Below, piece by piece: positions 26,726 to 33,686 of a DNA stretch of 64,000 nucleotides (position 1 is the first letter of the stretch; every line of letters begins with the position of its first letter). Source of the stretch: Nocardioides jishulii (GTDB lineage: Bacteria; Actinomycetota; Actinomycetes; Propionibacteriales; Nocardioidaceae); assembly GCF_006007965.1 (NCBI RefSeq), contig NZ_CP040748.1:2418001-2482000 (forward strand), read 5' to 3'. The position numbers and the translations under genes were made by a program. The notes below the pieces were generated by a model. It had not been told where the DNA came from, made no database searches, and worked only from the letters and a program-made list of their open reading frames with translations.

Positions 26726-27220
26726 ATGAGCGAATCTCCTTGGTACACAGCCGGAACCGTCATCGAAAGCCAGGTCTACGTCGTGCCTCCGGCCCCGGTG
26801 CTGGCGACCCTTCTTGAGTTCACCACGGCAGCACCCGATTTGCTCGTCGCAATGGTGGACTGGGCAGAAGGCGAAACCACGTGGAAGCTGATCGCCAGCG
26901 CACCACTCGGCCTTGTGGAAGTCGTGGGATACAAGACGGTTGATGAGTGGCGTGGCGACAGCAAGCAGGACGACCAGGACGGCGAGTCGGTCTCGGCCTT
27001 CGTTCAGCCTTGGCGATCGTTGCAGGGAATCAAGTTCTCGCACACGAACTCCACACGTGACTACGAGCATGGGACTATCACGGTTCAAGGGGTCTGGGAG
27101 CTCCAATTCGACAACGGCCGAGTCGTTACGCTCGATACGTCGAAGTTGAAGAACGCTCGTTCTCGTGTGGAGATGGATGGCATTCTGAGGATTGCTCGCG
27201 ACGTTCTAGTGGGCGACTAG
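26726..27220 (+). CDS. Hypothetical protein, possibly PH-like beta domain
   Basis: A 164-residue protein from the ATG at 26726 with no strong ribosome site. It alternates short strands (SQVYVVPPAPVLATLLEFTT, TWKLIASAPLGLVEVVGYK, ITVQGVWELQFDNGRVVTLDTS) and ends in a helix (EMDGILRIARDVL), like a bacterial PH or similar beta-barrel domain. Family not recognised. It lacks a signal peptide or membrane segment. It is followed by a terminator, so it ends the rightward operons of the element. The GC content is clearly below backbone. Confidence 0.6.
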   Translation: MSESPWYTAGTVIESQVYVVPPAPVLATLLEFTTAAPDLLVAMVDWAEGETTWKLIASAPLGLVEVVGYKTVDEWRGDSKQDDQDGESVSAFVQPWRSLQGIKFSHTNSTRDYEHGTITVQGVWELQFDNGRVVTLDTSKLKNARSRVEMDGILRIARDVLVGD

Positions 27221-27230
27221 TCGGGCATGC

Positions 27231-27268
27231 AAAGCACCCCCACCGATTCGCCCGGTGGGGGTGCTTTT
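27231..27268 (+). terminator. Intrinsic terminator of the rightward element genes
   Basis: AAAGCACCCCCACC (27231-27244), a 9-base loop and GGTGGGGGTGCTTTT (27254-27268) form a perfect 14-bp stem with a T run, starting 10 bp after the stop codon. The A run on the other side also makes it usable from the minus strand. Confidence 0.92.
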
Positions 27269-27374
27269 CTGCATTCCAGGGCTCAGACCAAGCGGAGTTG
27301 GGGTCGCCCGCCGCTCCGCCTCGTCGGCTCAGCGCAACCGGAGAGGTTGAGACGACCTGCTGAGAACACAGAAC

Positions 27375-27399
27375 CGCCCCGGTCGATGTGACCGGGGCG
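27375..27399. terminator. Terminator of the CPxWC operon
   Basis: CGCCCCGGTC (27375-27384), 5-base loop, GACCGGGGCG (27390-27399). The perfect 10-bp stem lies 20 bp beyond the last minus-strand gene. TTTCTT follows on the plus side. Confidence 0.65.
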
Positions 27400-27419
27400 T
27401 TTCTTGTCGTTTCGGGGCG

Positions 27420-27749
27420 TCAGCGGTACGTCTCGGCCGCTTCGAGGAGGGCTCGACCGACCCGCCGAGCCTCTGCCTGCGTCAACTCCCAGCCGTCTGC
27501 CCCCTTCTCCCCAAGCCTCACCAGGGCAACCGGCCGTCCCGCGGATACGTACTCCTCGGGCTGGACAACCAGGGTGAGTGGAAGCTCGACAACCCTGCCT
27601 GCGAGCGGAAGCAGCGCCTTGCTGGTGCAAGTCACCTCCGTCGCCTGGCCCTCGTGGTACCCAACCGCGAACGCGCGGTCTTCCGCGTGAGTGCTTTCGA
27701 CTTCGTGGGCGCTGACGCACCACGCGGGGCAGTTAGCCACGGCGCTCAT
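27420..27749 (-). CDS. CPxWC (DUF6907-like) protein, third copy
   Basis: A 109-residue protein. The N-terminus MSAVANCPAWCVSAHEVEST carries the CPxWC knuckle with a following His. The middle is a beta-rich domain (LTLVVQPEEYV, RPVALVRLGE) and the end a helix EARRVGRALLEAAETY. It belongs to the DUF6907 type common in actinobacterial integrative elements; function unknown, zinc binding likely from the Cys/His pattern. Its ATG overlaps the stop of the preceding gene (ATGA). The three genes are distant paralogues. Confidence 0.7.
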   Translation of the reverse strand: MSAVANCPAWCVSAHEVESTHAEDRAFAVGYHEGQATEVTCTSKALLPLAGRVVELPLTLVVQPEEYVSAGRPVALVRLGEKGADGWELTQAEARRVGRALLEAAETYR

Positions 27750-28081
27750 GCCGGCACCTCCGCGTTGATGCGGTCCATCGTGTCCGCGGCCGCCAGTAGC
27801 AGGCGTGCGAGCGCGCGTGCCTCCTCTGCCGAACTCACGGCCAGTTCGCGGCTGTCCACGACCTCGGGCTGATTCAACTCGATCCCCAGTCGTTCGAGCG
27901 TCTCGCCCTTCCCGGTCCAGTACCCGAACCCGGTTACGTCGGCGACCCAGTCGCCCTCGCGGGCGGCGATCGTGCCGTGGATTCGAGCGTCTGAGTCTTG
28001 GGGGCCTACGAGTTCGTATCCATGTCCCGACTCTTCGTCACACCAAGACGGGCAGGGCACGGCAACAGGCACGGCGCTCAT
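27746..28081 (-). CDS. CPxWC (DUF6907-like) protein, second copy
   Basis: A 111-residue protein beginning MSAVPVAVPCPSWCDEESGH, with the CPxWC motif near residue 10 and a His 7 residues after its second Cys. The tail SSAEEARALARLLLAAADTMD matches the C-terminal helix of the other two copies. The longer open frame upstream (to 28420) is only overlap with the first gene; the ATGA overlap fixes the start at 28081. The function is unknown. Confidence 0.7.
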   Translation of the reverse strand: MSAVPVAVPCPSWCDEESGHGYELVGPQDSDARIHGTIAAREGDWVADVTGFGYWTGKGETLERLGIELNQPEVVDSRELAVSSAEEARALARLLLAAADTMDRINAEVPA

Positions 28082-28350
28082 GCCTTGGTGCCGTTCTTCT
28101 CGAGCCACTCGGCGGCAGCGAAGGCGTCGGCGGCGAGGGTATGCAACTCGGCGGCGATCATGTCGGTGCTGTCGTCGACCCCTCCGCGCAGAGTGGCTGT
28201 GATGGGCTCGCCCTCGGATTGCCAGTACTCGAACATGCCCTCCACGGGTCCGGAGCGGTGCAGCGGAGGCGTGTTGGTTGCGTGCTCTTCTGGTGTGGCT
28301 ACGCACCAAGTCGGGCACGGGACGGTCGGGACGGTGCTCGTTGCGTTCAT
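28078..28350 (-). CDS. CPxWC (DUF6907-like) protein, first copy
   Basis: A 90-residue protein. The start at 28350 has AGAGGAG 6 bp upstream, stronger than the upstream in-frame ATG at 28413. It begins MNATSTVPTVPCPTWCVATPEEH and ends with the helix ADAFAAAEWLEKN. It leads a three-gene coupled operon, each gene overlapping the next by 4 bp, and is divergent from the right-end HTH gene across an operator region. Confidence 0.7.
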   Translation of the reverse strand: MNATSTVPTVPCPTWCVATPEEHATNTPPLHRSGPVEGMFEYWQSEGEPITATLRGGVDDSTDMIAAELHTLAADAFAAAEWLEKNGTKA

Positions 28351-28405
28351 GGGGAACTCCTCTGCTGGGACCATCGGTGGCGTGGGCCGGGCGATTGCTA
28401 TGCTG

Positions 28406-28462
28406 CTTGTCAATCGTCAAGGCGTGTCATCAGAGTGACCCATGCACTTGACGATCGTCAAG
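28406..28462. promoter_or_regulatory. Paired palindromic operators of the divergent right-end genes
   Basis: CTTGACGATCGTCAAG (28447-28462) is a perfect 16-bp palindrome. CTTGTCAATCGTCAAG (28406-28421) is the same site with two changes, exactly 41 bp away (about four turns). Both lie in the gap between the CPxWC operon and the 28479 HTH gene, and each contains a TTGAC-type -35 word, so a bound repressor would block transcription both ways. Confidence 0.75.
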
Positions 28463-28478
28463 GGATTTGGAGAAATCA

Positions 28479-28679
28479 ATGCCAGAAAATCTGGTTGGGG
28501 TGGCAGAGGTCGCGGACATGCTCGCCGTGAGTCGGCAACGAGTGCACCAGCTCGCCGCCGCAGAGGGGTTCCCGGAACCCGTTGCCGTGCTCAAGGCTGG
28601 GAAGATCTGGGAGCGAGCCGACGTGGAGGGATGGGCGCGGTCCCAGGGGCGCCTACGGTCCGCAGCCAGTCCGCAATAG
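28479..28679 (+). CDS. Small helix-turn-helix protein at the right end
   Basis: A 66-residue protein from the ATG at 28479 (TTTGGAG 7 bp upstream). VGVAEVADMLAVSRQRVHQLAAAEGFPEPVAVLKAGKIW is a MerR/AlpA/excisionase-type HTH with a following wing, then RADVEGWARSQG. It could be a second excisionase/directionality factor or the repressor that uses the paired palindromes upstream. The 3' coding end holds the right arm-type repeat (28658-28674). Confidence 0.75.
   Translation: MPENLVGVAEVADMLAVSRQRVHQLAAAEGFPEPVAVLKAGKIWERADVEGWARSQGRLRSAASPQ
28658..28674 (+). repeat. Arm-type direct repeat, right copy
   Basis: GTCCGCAGCCAGTCCGC, identical to 18684-18700, lies 108 bp inside attR and within the last codons of the HTH gene. 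Probable integrase arm site. Confidence 0.6.
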
Positions 28680-28781
28680 ACTCACCAAGCACCACGAACC
28701 ACCATCGACCCCCAGGGCATATCCGCAGGTCACCTGCCATCTTCCATCAGTTACCACCAGTTGTAGTTATGGTGGGACTAG

Positions 28782-28810
28782 TGGGAGACCAAGAAGGCCT
28801 GAGGCCTCCA
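28782..28810. repeat. attR: right attachment core
   Basis: Exact 24-bp copy of 18612-18635 (28 of 29 bp overall). It encodes the final sodN codons and stop but has no sodN gene in front, showing it is the duplicated core created by integration. Confidence 0.92.
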
Positions 28811-28857
28811 CGCCGGACGGGGTGGCTGCGCCCTGCGCAGCTCACCCCGTCCGGCGT
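28810..28857 (+). terminator. Presumed original sodN terminator, displaced by the element
   Basis: ACGCCGGACGGGGTG plus GCTGCG (28810-28830) pair with CGCAGC plus CACCCCGTCCGGCGT (28836-28857) with one bulged T: about 21 bp of stem. It begins 8 bp after the TGA in attR, where a terminator for an uninterrupted sodN would be. Confidence 0.8.
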
Positions 28858-28960
28858 CTCGCCTCGGGCCCGGCCCGGGAGCACCCCTGCACCTCTCCGC
28901 TACACCCCTCTGCACCACCCACCAGCGCAGCTGCTCCTGGCTGCCCCTCGCAGGACGGAA

Positions 28961-29395
28961 GTGACGACCTTGGACGACCGCTCCCCCGCCGCCACCTCGA
29001 CAGGACAGGTGCGGCTGAGCGTCCCCGCCGACAGGGCGTTCGTGTACGTCCTGCGCACCACCGCGGCGAGCATGGCCGCCCGGCTCGACTTCACCGTCGA
29101 CGACATCGAGGACCTGCGCATCGCCGTGGGCGAGGCCGCCGCACTCCTGGTCGCCACGGCGACCCCCGGCTCCGACCTCGAGTGCACCTTCACCGTCGCC
29201 CCGGGCGAGGTCCGGGCCACTCTCTCCACGCCGAGCGAAGCCCCCGTGGCCGTCGTGACCGACTCGTTCGCCTGGCAGGTGCTCACCACGCTGACGACCT
29301 CCTGCACCAGCACGCACGAGGACGGGGTCGCCGCCGTGACCCTCCAGGTCAACTCCCTGCTCGACGCTCCTGACCTGCAGGGGACCGAGGTCTGA
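28961..29395 (+). CDS. RsbW-like anti-sigma factor (GHKL fold)
   Basis: A 144-residue protein from the GTG at 28961, 2 bp (one spacer base) ahead of the sigma gene. The fold is HATPase_c_2: VRLSVPADRAFVYVLRTTAASMAARLDF, then VDDIEDLRIAVGEAAALLVATA, which is the N-box region. The metal-binding Asn of active kinases is not in its usual place (GEAAALLV), a change also seen in actinobacterial anti-SigF proteins. It should bind and inhibit the SigF-like factor. No anti-anti-sigma (STAS) gene is adjacent. Confidence 0.82.
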   Translation: MTTLDDRSPAATSTGQVRLSVPADRAFVYVLRTTAASMAARLDFTVDDIEDLRIAVGEAAALLVATATPGSDLECTFTVAPGEVRATLSTPSEAPVAVVTDSFAWQVLTTLTTSCTSTHEDGVAAVTLQVNSLLDAPDLQGTEV

Positions 29396-29396
29396 C

Positions 29397-30206
29397 ATGA
29401 CTCCGACCGCCCAGGGCACAGCACCCGGGGAAGAGGCCGAGACCCACTTCGAAGCTCTCCGGCGACGCAGCCACGAACTCTTCGACGTCTTCGTCGCAGC
29501 CGAGCCGGACTCCGGCGAGGCACGCTCCACCCGCGACGAGCTGGTCGCCCTCCACCTTCCCCTCGTCGAGCACTGCGCTCGTCGTTTCCGCAACCGCGGG
29601 GAGCCGTTGGAGGACCTCGTCCAGGTAGGAACGATCGGCCTGATCAAGTCGATCGACCGCTTCGACGTCGAACGCGGGGTCGAGTTCACGACGTACGCCA
29701 CCCCGACGATCATCGGCGAGATCAAGCGCCACTTCCGCGACAAGGGATGGGCCATCCGGGTCCCCCGACGTCTGCAGGAGCTGCGCATGCAGATCTCCAC
29801 GGCCACCGGGGAGCTCTCGCAGAAGCTGGGGCGCTCCCCCACACCGCGCGAGATCGCCGAGGCGCTCGGCGTCACGCTCGACGAGGTCGTCGAGGGCATG
29901 GCGTCCTCCAACGCCTACTCCACCCTGTCGCTGGACGCCGGGGACGACGACGACGACCGCGCCCCCTCACTGGCCGACTCGCTCGGCTCGGTGGACGCCA
30001 ACATCGAGCACGTCGAGATCCGCGAGTCGCTCAAGCCGCTCCTCGACCAGCTCGAACCACGCGAGAAGAAGATCCTGCTGCTCCGCTTCTTCAAGAACAT
30101 GACCCAGTCGCAGATCGCGGCCGAGGTCGGCATCTCCCAGATGCACGTCTCGCGGTTGCTCACCCGCACCCTCGAGCAGCTGCGTCAGTCGCTCGAGACG
30201 GACTGA
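29397..30206 (+). CDS. SigB/SigF-family RNA polymerase sigma factor
   Basis: A 269-residue group 3 sigma factor. Region 2: HLPLVEHCARRFRNRGEPLEDLVQVGTIGLIKSIDRFD and VEFTTYATPTIIGEIKRHFRDKGWAIRVPRRLQEL; region 3: LGRSPTPREIAEALGV; region 4: LEPREKKILLLRFFKNMTQSQIAAEVGISQMHVSRLLTRTL. It is the type controlled by RsbW-like anti-sigma factors, and its gene follows one with a single base between. Likely general stress or stationary-phase role by family. The usual name (sigF or sigB) cannot be fixed. Confidence 0.93.
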   Translation: MTPTAQGTAPGEEAETHFEALRRRSHELFDVFVAAEPDSGEARSTRDELVALHLPLVEHCARRFRNRGEPLEDLVQVGTIGLIKSIDRFDVERGVEFTTYATPTIIGEIKRHFRDKGWAIRVPRRLQELRMQISTATGELSQKLGRSPTPREIAEALGVTLDEVVEGMASSNAYSTLSLDAGDDDDDRAPSLADSLGSVDANIEHVEIRESLKPLLDQLEPREKKILLLRFFKNMTQSQIAAEVGISQMHVSRLLTRTLEQLRQSLETD

Positions 30207-30290
30207 CTCAGGCGGACACCTGACCCCAGGTCGGCAGCGTGGGCGCCGGCCCGGTGGGCTTTCGGCGCCCACCCACGTCGTACGTGGGCG

Positions 30291-30716
30291 TCAGCGGTCG
30301 AGTGCCTTGAGGCTGGCGGGATGGAAGATCCCGACCAGGACGACGAGTGCCGTGACGGCCGCAGCCGCTGCCAGGCCGGGGCTGGCGTCCCGGTTGCTCC
30401 ACGCCGTGCCGAGGTGGATCAGCTGGGCCATCACCACGATGCTGCGCGCCCAGGTCTCACGCAACCACAGGGCGCGGGCACAGAAGGCCAGGAGGACGCC
30501 GTAGGCGACGAAGAACGCCGCCGTGCTGAGTCCCATCGCCAACCGCTTGGAGTCCAGCGCGACCAACTCGGCAATCCCCAGGCCGATGAAGACCACGGCC
30601 TCCAGCGCGACGGCGGCAGCGGCCATCGCCAACGCCCACGGAACGCGGCCGGGCGAGTCGGGACCGAGCGTCCCGGCGGGCTCGGAACCGGGGGTAGGCA
30701 CAGAAGTCGGGGTCAC
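30291..30716 (-). CDS. Four-helix integral membrane protein
   Basis: A 141-residue protein from the GTG at 30716. After a Pro/Thr-rich N-terminus there are four hydrophobic segments: ALAMAAAAVALEAVVFIGLG, LSTAAFFVAYGVLLAFCARA, ARSIVVMAQLIHLGTAW and AAAAVTALVVLVGIFHP. This topology is common in conserved actinobacterial membrane proteins of unknown function. The much longer open frame (to 31724) is antisense to whiB1 and is not used. It converges on the sigma factor and diverges from whiB1. Confidence 0.75.
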   Translation of the reverse strand: MTPTSVPTPGSEPAGTLGPDSPGRVPWALAMAAAAVALEAVVFIGLGIAELVALDSKRLAMGLSTAAFFVAYGVLLAFCARALWLRETWARSIVVMAQLIHLGTAWSNRDASPGLAAAAAVTALVVLVGIFHPASLKALDR

Positions 30717-30912
30717 GTCAGCCACTTTAGTTGTGACGGATGTGACGCCCCAAAGGGGTTGTGCAAAACCCCATCTGTTGGAAGATTGGGATGCGCCTGA
30801 CCGCGGACTCCTCGGAAGTCCCTCTGCGCATTGCCCCACCTCTCTGCCACAGGGTCCACAGACCCTCATGCAGTCACACACTCCCCCCACCCAGGAAGAG
30901 GACTCCTCCCCC

Positions 30913-31164
30913 ATGGATTGGCGCCACCGTTCAGCGTGCCTCGACGAAGACCCTGAACTCTTCTTCCCGATCGGCAACACCGGACCTGCGATCCTGCAGA
31001 TCGAAGAGGCCAAGCAGGTCTGTCGTCGCTGCGACGTCCGCGAGCTCTGCCTGCAGTGGGCCCTCGAGGCCGGCCAGGACCACGGAGTGTGGGGCGGCCT
31101 CAGCGAGGACGAGCGCCGCGCGCTCAAGCGCCGCAACGCCCGAGCCCGGGTCCGCACCGCCTGA
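30913..31164 (+). CDS. whiB1: WhiB-family iron-sulfur regulator, WhiB1/WblE type
   Basis: An 83-residue protein beginning MDWRHRSACLDEDPELFFPIGN, almost the consensus WhiB1 start. The four cluster-binding cysteines are in SAC, then CRRCDVRELC (C-x2-C-x5-C). GVWGG and the basic DNA-binding tail ALKRRNARARVRTA follow. WhiB1 carries a nitric-oxide-sensitive [4Fe-4S] cluster and binds sigma-A region 4. An in-frame upstream ATG at 30868 would add 15 residues, but the family starts at MDW. The neighbours pdtaS, bL37 and sigR-rsrA match mycobacterial gene order. Confidence 0.93.
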   Translation: MDWRHRSACLDEDPELFFPIGNTGPAILQIEEAKQVCRRCDVRELCLQWALEAGQDHGVWGGLSEDERRALKRRNARARVRTA

Positions 31165-31192
31165 CCCCGTCCCGCGCTGGACTGGGGGGAGA

Positions 31193-32692
31193 TCAGTCGA
31201 GCGGGACGTCGATGGCGACGCGGGTCCCCCGCCCAGTGGGGGCGGCGCCCATGGTGATGCTTCCGCCGAGCTCCGACTCGACGAGGGTGCGCACGATCGA
31301 CAGGCCGAGGTTGGTCGAACCGACCAGGTCGAAGCCCTCGGGCAGACCGGCGCCGTCGTCGATCACCTCGACCTCGAGCCGTCCCCGACGTTGGTGGACA
31401 CGCAGCACGATGAGGCCGGGCTCCAGGGAAGGTGACCCCTCCTGGGGCTGGTCCTCGAGCGTGGGATAGCCGTGCTCGACCGCGTTCTGGAGCACCTCGG
31501 TCACCACCATGGCCAACGCGGTGGCGACCTCCGACGAGAGGTCGCCGAAGGAGCCTTCGCGACGGATCTCCACCCGGTGACCGGTCGCGCTGACGTCGCT
31601 GACCATGCGGCCCAGGCGATCGGCGATCTCGTCGAACTCCACGTGCTCGGCGACCGCTTGGCTCAGCGTCTCGTGCACGATCGCGATGGAGCCGACACGG
31701 CGTACGGCCTCCTCCAGCGCCCACTTGGCCTCCGGGACGTCGATGCGGCGTGCCTGGAGGCGTAGCAGGGCAGCCACGGTCTGGAGGTTGTTCTTCACCC
31801 GGTGGTGGATCTCCCGGATGGTGGCGTCCTTCGTCATGAGCTCGCGCTCGCGACGTCGCAGGTCGGTGACGTCGCGCAGCAGGATGAGTGCGCCGATCCG
31901 CTCGCCCTTCGGCAGCAACGGGATGGAGCGGACGATCACCGACGCCTCGTCGGTCGTCACCTCGGCCGCCCGGGGCGCTCGTCCGCCGAGGACCGCGCTC
32001 AGCGTCTCCTCGTCAGGACGTCGGCGCGGCGGGACGAGCTCGCGGGTGAGGTCCCCCAGCACGAGGCCGGTGAGGTCGCCCCGGTGGCCGAGCCGGCGGT
32101 AGACCGACAAGGCGTTGGGGCTGGCGTACGTCACGCGTCCCGCGGCGTCGACGCGCATGAAGCCGTCGCCCACCCGGGGAGCGTCGGCCTCCTCGCTGCG
32201 CTGTCCCTCCGGGGGGAAGTGGCCCTGGGAGATCATCTGCGCGAGGTCGGAGGCGGTCTGGACGTAGGCGAGCTCGAGGCGGCTCGGGGTCCGGATGCCG
32301 AGCAGGTTGGTGTTGCGCATGATCAGCGCGATCACCCGGTCGCCTCGGCGCACGGGGATCACCTCGACCCGCACCGGGACGTCGTCGCTCCACTCGGGGT
32401 CACCCTCCCTGACGAGGCGCTTCTGCTCCCACGACACGTCGAGCATCCGCCGGCGCCCGGCCGGGACGAAGGTGCCCACCACGTCGTCGACCAGGGCGGT
32501 CGGCCCCGTGGTCGGTCGCATCTGGCCGCCGGCCCAGAAGCCGCGTCCGTCCGCGTCCCGCAGCCACAGCACCAGGTCGGCGAAGGAGAGGTCGGCGATG
32601 ATCTGCCAGTCGGCCATCAGCCGCGTCAGCCAGTCGACGTCCGCGTCGTCGAGGTCGGTGTGGGCACGCACCAGTTCAGTCAGGGAGGGCAC
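31193..32692 (-). CDS. pdtaS: Sensor histidine kinase, PdtaS type
   Basis: A cytosolic kinase of 499 residues with no membrane segment. Order: a GAF-like N-terminal sensor (TELVRAHTDLDDADVDWL, LSFADLVLWLR), a PAS domain (about 205-320: VDAAGRVTYASPNAL, LLRDVTDLRR), HisKA_2 with REIHHRVKNNLQTVAALLRLQ (phospho-His about residue 307) and HATPase (VVTEVLQNAVEHG, IDDGAGLPEGF). In mycobacteria PdtaS phosphorylates the RNA-binding antiterminator PdtaR; no pdtaR gene is in this window. GTG at 32692 is chosen to match the family N-terminus; 32701 is possible. Confidence 0.9.
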   Translation of the reverse strand: MPSLTELVRAHTDLDDADVDWLTRLMADWQIIADLSFADLVLWLRDADGRGFWAGGQMRPTTGPTALVDDVVGTFVPAGRRRMLDVSWEQKRLVREGDPEWSDDVPVRVEVIPVRRGDRVIALIMRNTNLLGIRTPSRLELAYVQTASDLAQMISQGHFPPEGQRSEEADAPRVGDGFMRVDAAGRVTYASPNALSVYRRLGHRGDLTGLVLGDLTRELVPPRRRPDEETLSAVLGGRAPRAAEVTTDEASVIVRSIPLLPKGERIGALILLRDVTDLRRRERELMTKDATIREIHHRVKNNLQTVAALLRLQARRIDVPEAKWALEEAVRRVGSIAIVHETLSQAVAEHVEFDEIADRLGRMVSDVSATGHRVEIRREGSFGDLSSEVATALAMVVTEVLQNAVEHGYPTLEDQPQEGSPSLEPGLIVLRVHQRRGRLEVEVIDDGAGLPEGFDLVGSTNLGLSIVRTLVESELGGSITMGAAPTGRGTRVAIDVPLD

Positions 32693-32825
32693 GAGGGCCA
32701 CCCTAGGACGTCCTGCAGCCTCTCCTGCCGGGGGCCGTCGTGGTCGGGCCGCGACCCGTGTCGTTGCGATCACGGAGTGGTCGTACCCTCCCCATCACGG
32801 GTGTTCGGCTGGCAGGATGAACGTC

Positions 32826-33676
32826 ATGGGAGTTGGCTACTGGCGCGGGGTGGTGCGCGACGGTGCGCACGTGCCCCACGACCGCAGCTTGGGCGACCTC
32901 ACCGCCGAGCTCACCACCATGCTCGGATCACCCGACCCGGAGATTCGTGACGGCCTCGCACTGCAGGTGATGACCGTGTGGATCGGACGTGGCGTCTACG
33001 ACGACCTCCTGGTGGGGCTCGGCGACGGCATGGTCGCCGGCCTGCGCGTGGGGATCGGCGAGACCGGCACCCCCACCGTCTTCCGACGCAGCTGGTCGGC
33101 CCGCGTCATCGCCCACGTCCTGCGCCGTGACAACGACGAGCACCTGCTCCGGCGACGACGTGCTTGCGGTGGGGCGACCTGCTCACCACGTGGCTGCTGC
33201 GCGAGCAGGACCTCCGCGGCTGGATCCCCGAGCAGGGCACCGCGCGCGCCGTGGCCCACGGCGCCGACGCGCTCGCCGCGCTGGCCGGGTCGCGCCACCT
33301 GGGGGCGATGGAGCTCACGGTGCTCCTCGACGTCATCGGCGACCGCTTGGTGCGCCCCACCCCCCTCGACCACGGCGAGACCGACCACCTGGCCGCCGCC
33401 ACGATGCAGGTCCTGATGCGCGAGCGCGTCCCGTTCGACGTCCTCGAGCGCTGGGTCGCCCGGGTGGGCGCTGCGGCCGACCCCGACGACGTACCTCCGT
33501 CGGCCGATCCGTGGCTGCGCACCCGCAACGCCCAGGAGTTCCTGAGGGCCCTTCAACTGCAGCTGCTGCTCGGGCCGCACCGCCCGGCCACCCGCGCCGA
33601 CCTCCTCCTGGCCCTCCACGACGCCCTGCGCACCAGCAACGGACAGCACCTCCCCAGAATGGTGACCGGCAAGTAA
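32826..33676 (+). pseudogene. DUF2785 gene broken by two closely spaced frameshifts
   Basis: The first part (GVGYWRGVVRDGAHVPHDRS, then LTTMLGSPDPEIRDGLALQVM, up to HVLRRDNDEHLL at about 33149) and the last part (RWGDLLTTWLLREQDLRGW from about 33165 to 33676) are the two halves of one DUF2785 protein in different frames. Between them GDDVL is readable only in the third frame. So the sequence needs two shifts, one near 33148-33150 and one near 33162-33165, each like a single inserted base. The gene is therefore inactive, or the assembly has two local errors. Codon use on both sides stays normal, which suggests recent damage. Confidence 0.8.
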
Positions 33677-33686
33677 CCTGCGTCAC

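Larger units (their letters stand above)
18612..28810. mobile_element. Integrative element inserted in the sodN 3' end (about 10.2 kb)
   Basis: Bounded by the exact 24-bp direct repeat. The left end carries a tyrosine integrase reading outward towards attL, then an XRE repressor, divergent excisionase and a run of small, coupled, mostly unrecognised genes. The right end carries three CPxWC genes and an HTH gene. The DNA reads visibly less GC-rich than the flanks. Recognisable phage-like items are integrase, Xis, repressor and a terminase-small-subunit-like protein. I see no large terminase, portal, capsid, tail, lysis, relaxase, FtsK/TraB or replicative primase. It may be a satellite-like island, a reduced prophage or an integrative plasmid relative. 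All size limits come from the repeats. Confidence 0.9.

Noticed and set aside
26525..27106. 193-codon minus-strand frame opposite the 26726 gene
   Set aside because: No ribosome site or domain; it reads through the inverted repeats and is opposite a better plus-strand gene ending at a terminator.
30717..31724. 477-codon minus-strand extension of the membrane protein gene
   Set aside because: It runs antisense through whiB1 and into the kinase gene; the protein starts at 30716.
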